From Trichuris trichiura (lineage: Eukaryota; Nematoda; Enoplea; Trichinellida; Trichuridae), in the NCBI GenBank assembly GCA_037903355.1, contig JBAJFE010000052.1:124001-188000 (forward strand): a DNA stretch of 64,000 nucleotides. The letters run 5' to 3'. Under the pieces are notes generated by a model that ran no database searches, was not told the origin of the DNA, and saw only the letters and a program-made list of their open reading frames with translations. The position numbers and the translations under genes are program-made. Of the stretch, positions 59,343-64,000 are shown piece after piece (positions within the stretch are counted from its first letter, which is position 1; every line of letters begins with the position of its first letter).

Positions 59343-62148
59343 ATGGAAGCAACAACAAGACGTGGAGAAGGCAACGCACACTCGTCGTCTCGCACGCACA
59401 AAGATAAGAAGCACAAAAAGCATAAGTCAGCAAAGCATCGTGAATCTTCTAAACTGCTAGGAAGACATAGCTCGAACAGCAAAGGGCCTTCGGAGGGTGG
59501 TGCCAATAAAGAATTTTACGAACTCCTAGAGAATATGAGGGTGCAAACGAAGGAGCGCAAACGACGTCGGAAGGAGCTACTGAAGTCTGTGGAAACAGCG
59601 GCGGAGAAACGGGCCCGTCGACTGGCGAAGAAGAAAGCGAAACAGTTGAAGCATTCCTTTGAACTTGGCTGGCCAGGCGAATATATGGTTGTGGTGAGAT
59701 TTTCTCCTTCCATCACTTAAGCATGTGTTACCTTTAAGGGCTATAGCAACGATGATAATCCTTACGGTGATCCAGAGCTAACGCATCCGTTCGTGTGGGG
59801 AAAGAAGCTTGAAAAGGAAGGCTTAAGCAACATTTCCGACGCAGAATTGGCTAGTCGAAGCCGTCAAGTTTTAGAAGCGAACAGAGTAAGCGAGTGGCCA
59901 ATTTCCTTTCGCTTCCCAATCTTAGCCAGAGATGTCGTTTAGGTTCAACTTGAAAAAATTAAAATGGACCGCGTTATGCGTGATAGGCTGAAGTCTGATG
60001 CCGAAATGATGCGTAGGGACCGCGATGGGCAACAAAATTTTCAATGGACCGAACAGGAGGCTCGATTCCATTTGGAGCAAGCCCGTGAGCGCAGTAAAAT
60101 TCGTCTCCAAGATAATAGAGGTACTTATGTATTGTAATTTAGAATTTACCATAGCTTTTTTGTTTAGCCAGAGCAATCGACCATTTGGCTGCATACATAT
60201 ACTGCCTGATGGAAGGTGAAGACTGGGTAGATGATGAATACTTGTTCTCAGAACCACAGACATATTGCGAGGTAAGATTTTCTAAGCATTGCGTATTACG
60301 ATATTTTTTCATTTCGTCCCGTTTGAAAGTAGACCCATGCATTGAGTTGATCCAATTTGGGCATTTGTGTTCAGATGAGGCAGTGTAAACAGAAAATGGA
60401 AAATTAAAACCGCACGTTAGGTCATGGTTTGTTTTCATTTATCGTTGACTTTATTGGAGGTGCAATAAGCGCGTCCATCAAAATGAATTCCTTCAAAAAT
60501 TTGCGGAGCAGTTCTTTAGGCTTTGCCTTTTCTTTGTCATCTATAGAATTTTCCTTTAATGCATTTTATTCCATAAGGTGGTCATATGGTATGACAGTAG
60601 ACGTTTCCGTTTTAGAACCTATCTCTAAGTGATTGTGAAGACCTGGTGGAGGATATAGATGTATACAAACGTCTTCAAGAAGGCGCATATGACCAATTTT
60701 GGAATAATATCCTCGTTGTTGTGCATGATCATCGGAAGCAGGAAGCGGTGAAGTCAGGTAACTGGTTAAGCTTGGTTAACACTTTGAAATTTTGGGAAAA
60801 TTTCACATGCTTAGGACTGGTTCCCGACTCACGCCAAGCGGTTAGTTCCGCTGTTATGGGCGACATCGAAAGGATATTCGAAGGCAAGGCTGTCGAGCAA
60901 CTTATAGAACTGGAAACCCACGTAGTGGCAAAAATAGATAGTGCTGAAGATGGTTTAGATATTGCTTACTGGGAGCTGTTGTTGTCTCTTCTTCGTGTAC
61001 GAATTGCAGTGACTCAGTTGCTTCAACTTCACCAAAAATTGGCCGAAACGAATGGAGATAGAATGATATGTCAGGTTAGTATTCTTTAGATCGTATGTCG
61101 TTCAACACTAGAGAAGCATGCTTTAAGAGCAAGGCTGAACCTCCGCGAGGTGGAAGTGAAATAAAGCTAGAGCAAGGAGCAAGTCAGACTCCTGGCCCTT
61201 CCTGTTCCACTGGCATTTCTACAAGGAAGTTTCGTTCTTTAAGGTAACGTGTTATAAATCATTCACTTTTCATTCACGGTTCAATTTCTTGTAGCGAACT
61301 GGAAAGTAGAGTAACGGATGATGAAATGATCAAAGCTTATCGTGAGGGTGGCTACAGCCCTGTATACGTTAGTAAAGATTCTATTCCGACTCAAGCACGT
61401 ATTATCGGCCTTAAGAAACAAGTTACCAAGTTTACGGAAAGCAATATTTCTTCCGCCGAAAAGGTGCGCTGTTTCCATCTTTCTTCTCTCATAAATGAGC
61501 TGCTGTTGTAGGAATCAATCGAAGCTTTCGAGAACTTTGCTAGGAAAGGAATGGGTGAAGATGAAGCAACCTTTGCAGTTGAACATCCTGTTGAGCAACA
61601 GGACGTAATGCGATGGTCAGATCGGTTTTTGCCTAGAAAGCCAAGATACTTCAATCGCGTTCACACGGTATTGTCAACAACCCGTTAGGGCGATACTGAA
61701 CGCTGCACTATTAACATTTTAGGGCTTCGAGTGGAACAAGTACAACCAAACTCACTACGATCTGGACAATCCTCCTCCTAAGATTGTGCAAGGCTACAAA
61801 TTTAATGTATTTCGTTTTGTAAACTTAGAAGCTGTGTACGCTGAGTAAAAATTTTATTTAGGTGTTCTATCCGGACCTTTTGGACCCGACACCTCCGAAG
61901 TTTACCATTATCCCTTGCAAAGACGACTCCGACTTTTGCATAATTAAATTTCACGCCGGCCCTCCATACGAGGCAAGTTGCGTATGTTCATACGCCAATG
62001 TTAATGTCACTGTCATTTTTAGGACGTTGCGTTCAAGATTGTTAAACGCGAATGGGAAATATCGCAAAAGAAAGGTTATCGGTGCATTTTTCAAAATGGC
62101 ATATTTCAGTTGTGGTTCCAATTCAAGAAGTATCGCTATCGCCGCTAA
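59343..62148 (+). CDS. CACTIN: cactin homologue (12 exons, 665 aa)
   Basis: Exons 59343-59693, 59739-59885, 59943-60120, 60168-60271, 60578-60588, 60630-61074, 61128-61243, 61295-61463, 61512-61667, 61723-61806, 61862-61972 and 62023-62148; phases close to 665 residues. The N-terminus is rich in Lys, His, Ser and Arg. A coiled-coil follows (EKRARRLAKKKAKQ, GYSNDDNPYGDPEL), then the central cactin domain (EDLVEDIDVYKRLQEGAYDQFW, with Trp/Tyr landmarks IAYWELL). The C-terminal cactus-binding domain is highly conserved: FNRVHTGFEWNKYNQTHYDL, NPPPKIVQGYKFN, IIKFHAGPPYEDVAFKIV and the ending QLWFQFKKYRYRR. Cactin is a nuclear, spliceosome-associated protein needed for faithful splicing; in flies it binds Cactus/I-kappa-B. 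Exon 5 has only 11 nt and intron 11 is GC-AG. The start was chosen as the first ATG before the basic region. Confidence 0.96.
60578..60588 (+). other. CACTIN: 11-nt microexon of cactin
   Basis: GTGGTCATATG lies between a strong acceptor (TTTATTCCATAAG) and a GTATGA donor. Without it, exon 4 (phase 0) and exon 6 (which needs two bases before it) cannot be joined. With it the protein reads YCE-VVIC-DCEDLVEDI, matching the spacing of the conserved region in other cactins. Confidence 0.75.
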
Positions 62149-64000
62149 AAAGGGGTCAGAAAATCGAAAACAGCCGACTGCACTTTATCCGATTCTTCTC
62201 CCAGATTTTTTGGTTGTTTTTACTTTTTCAACTGACGATCAGATGTGCGAATGATGTGATATACTAATGTTTTGGTCCGTCAATTTCAAAATTCAGTTAC
62301 GATCGTATTCATTGAAAGAGTTTTGCAGTTGTGAATTTCCCTTTGCACAAGAGTTAAAACTGAAACGTTTTTCTGGTAACGATCTGTCCCATAGAAAGAA
62401 CGGTGACTAAGAAAGTTCGCATTTGTTTGCATTAAAAATTTAAATCGCATTTTAACACGTGCCTTTCGCAGTGGCACAATTTTTCAAAGTTTCCTGACTT
62501 GTTGTAATGTTACGCTTTCTGCTGAGCTGGTATGTCGAGGTTTAACTCATAAGTTCAGCTTACTTGAATGGGGCAATAATAGTGATGGAATTCCGTCAAT
62601 AACAAAATGCAACTGTATGTTTCTAACTAGAGCTATGAAAATCCGTTTTCAAGTTGTCGGAAGCCGGTAGGCTCTGTCGAACTCCTCTGTTATGTTGTTA
62701 TGCTTTGAGCATCAGAGCTAACTTGACTTATTTCCTTCACTCGTTAAGAGACTGCACGCTGCCGGCAGTATGTACTTGAGTGAAAGAACAATAGTAGCCG
62801 TTCACATGCATCAATTGATTAAATATTTTTCCAGTGTAATTTATTAGCGTCATACGCTGACACTAATTTTGGTAGCTTCGAATGGCGTATAGAACGCGTC
62901 TGAAGCCGAGTAATGACTAAGTATTATGGTAGCACCAGAGTTCACAGCGCATGGAAACCGACAAGAATAAGTTAGTGTTATCAGCGCGGTCTTCAGACGA
63001 GTGAGTCAGCTTGCAAGCATGGAACATTCAAATTTTTAATGTGCCTGCGAATCACTTCCTTCTCGTTCGTTATCCAACAGCCTTAGCCTTGTGCGATTTC
63101 CATTCTGCAGCCGTATGCTTGCAGACGGTTATTTGGAAAGTCGTGCTACAAAACACCAGTACTCCAGCTGAATGCCATCACTTTTATACACTCAATGCAT
63201 TCTGCGGTAGAAAATTTCCGTCTCTGTCGAAGTTCGGCAGTGTAGCAAATCTGATTTCCAAAATGACCATAATGCCTATTATCTGAAGGGTGCTAAAACT
63301 TCACTTTCCAAAATTGAAAGATAGAAGTTTCAACCCCATTTAAACGTCGGCGACTGCCAAAATTGTGTGGGAATGGTTTCTTGCAAGACTTGATCTCATC
63401 CCGCGCACACCAAACTTGATACTCGTTCTTAGAGCGTCTTTTTTGGAGACATTATTCACGATGGTCAAAGTTGCAACGTCCTTTTATTAAAAGCGTCATC
63501 CAAATGTATCGAAAAAGGAACGCCCTCAGGAAAATCGCGCTCGTGTCACATGCGTTGTCTCGACGTTGAAGAACCGAAACTCTTCGGCACTTTTACGAAA
63601 ATTTTACTACGAGATGTAGCTAAAAAAATGTCATTTGAGCAATTTTTATTTTACAGGGAACTGACACGAATGCTATTTTTCAAGATTACTTTTGCCCATC
63701 TCCGTTTAAAGCAGAGGCTTGATGCTTTCAATCTGCTGGAGCATATATGATCATTTGCTGCTCGTTTCTGCCTGTTGGCAAGATTAGCGTGATGACGTTT
63801 GGACTGATTCCGCTTTTGCTGCACCGTTTTTAACACGTTTTTTTGCCAGCAGCTTTACGGAATGGTTGAACATACGTAGCAGGACGACTCTTGAACGATT
63901 CTGCTTCTACGGCGAGACCAACGTTTTAAGTCTTCTTATGCTTTACTGGCAATGGCCTGCTAGTGGGCAGGAAGAATGCCATTATTAGAGAGCAGCATCT
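62149..64000. other. 3' flank of cactin and 1.8 kb of unassigned sequence
   Basis: Frames at 63011-63286 (91 codons) and 63550-63750 (66 codons, VEEPKLFGTFTKILLRDVAK) show no recognised motif and no splice context. They could be parts of a gene continuing beyond the window. Confidence 0.45.

Noticed and set aside
61075..61127. Apparent frameshift in cactin between exons 6 and 7
   Set aside because: Using the acceptor after GCTTTAAG (61127) gives a normal 53-nt intron and restores frame, so no break is needed.
1..64000. tRNA, rRNA or CRISPR-like arrays
   Set aside because: No B-box with a cloverleaf context, no rRNA segments and no regularly spaced repeats were seen on reading both strands by eye. 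A covariance search was not possible here.

Overview
The window looks like nuclear DNA of a nematode, probably a clade I (Dorylaimia/Trichocephalida) whipworm-like species. The sequence shows four spliced cuticle-collagen genes with the nematode-type N-terminal domain, very short introns (mostly 42-57 nt), a moderately AT-rich background and an NLP-8/orcokinin-like neuropeptide exon. The nematode assignment is strong; the clade is an inference. No prokaryotic features were seen.

Layout. 1-480: 5' part of a Penelope-like (PLE) reverse transcriptase (minus), followed by an opposite-strand hammerhead-ribozyme-like motif (693-733). 1085-2387: a decayed mariner (DD34D). 6946-16510: three collagen genes (minus, plus, minus). 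20034-20635: a 0.6 kb foldback element. 22856-25950: a truncated foldback copy followed by a near-perfect 2.7 kb palindrome with a complete foldback copy at its centre. 32657-35157: a fourth collagen. 35880-36724: a MARCH2/3-like RING-CH E3 ligase. 36725-48590: mostly gene-poor. 48590-49080: a long CT repeat, then the last exon of a neuropeptide precursor. 56.8-57.7 kb: coding-like but unresolved exons. 58451-58922 (minus): a small, probably mitochondrial membrane protein. It is divergent from cactin (59343-62148, plus), which has twelve exons including an 11-nt microexon and a GC-AG intron.

How the genes relate. Three collagens (12.4, 14.1 and 32.7 kb) are close paralogues: they share exon sizes (49, 63, 96, 144 nt), the Cys pattern and the CPTYCA-DGG C-terminus. 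The collagen at 7-8 kb belongs to a different group, with a [10 protein letters not shown]-terminus. All four keep an R-x-x-R processing site before the triple helix. Their products would be secreted by the hypodermis and assembled into cuticle. Cactin (spliceosome-associated), the MARCH ligase (endomembrane ubiquitylation) and the small mitochondrial protein are housekeeping-type genes with no evident link to the collagens.

The most unusual signal is a set of PLE-type hammerhead-like motifs, several inside the arms of the foldback elements. The flanking stem I sequences covary between copies and stem II varies while staying paired. Coordinates of splice sites were worked out by hand from GT/GC-AG signals, reading-frame closure and paralogue comparison. 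They have not been tested against transcripts.
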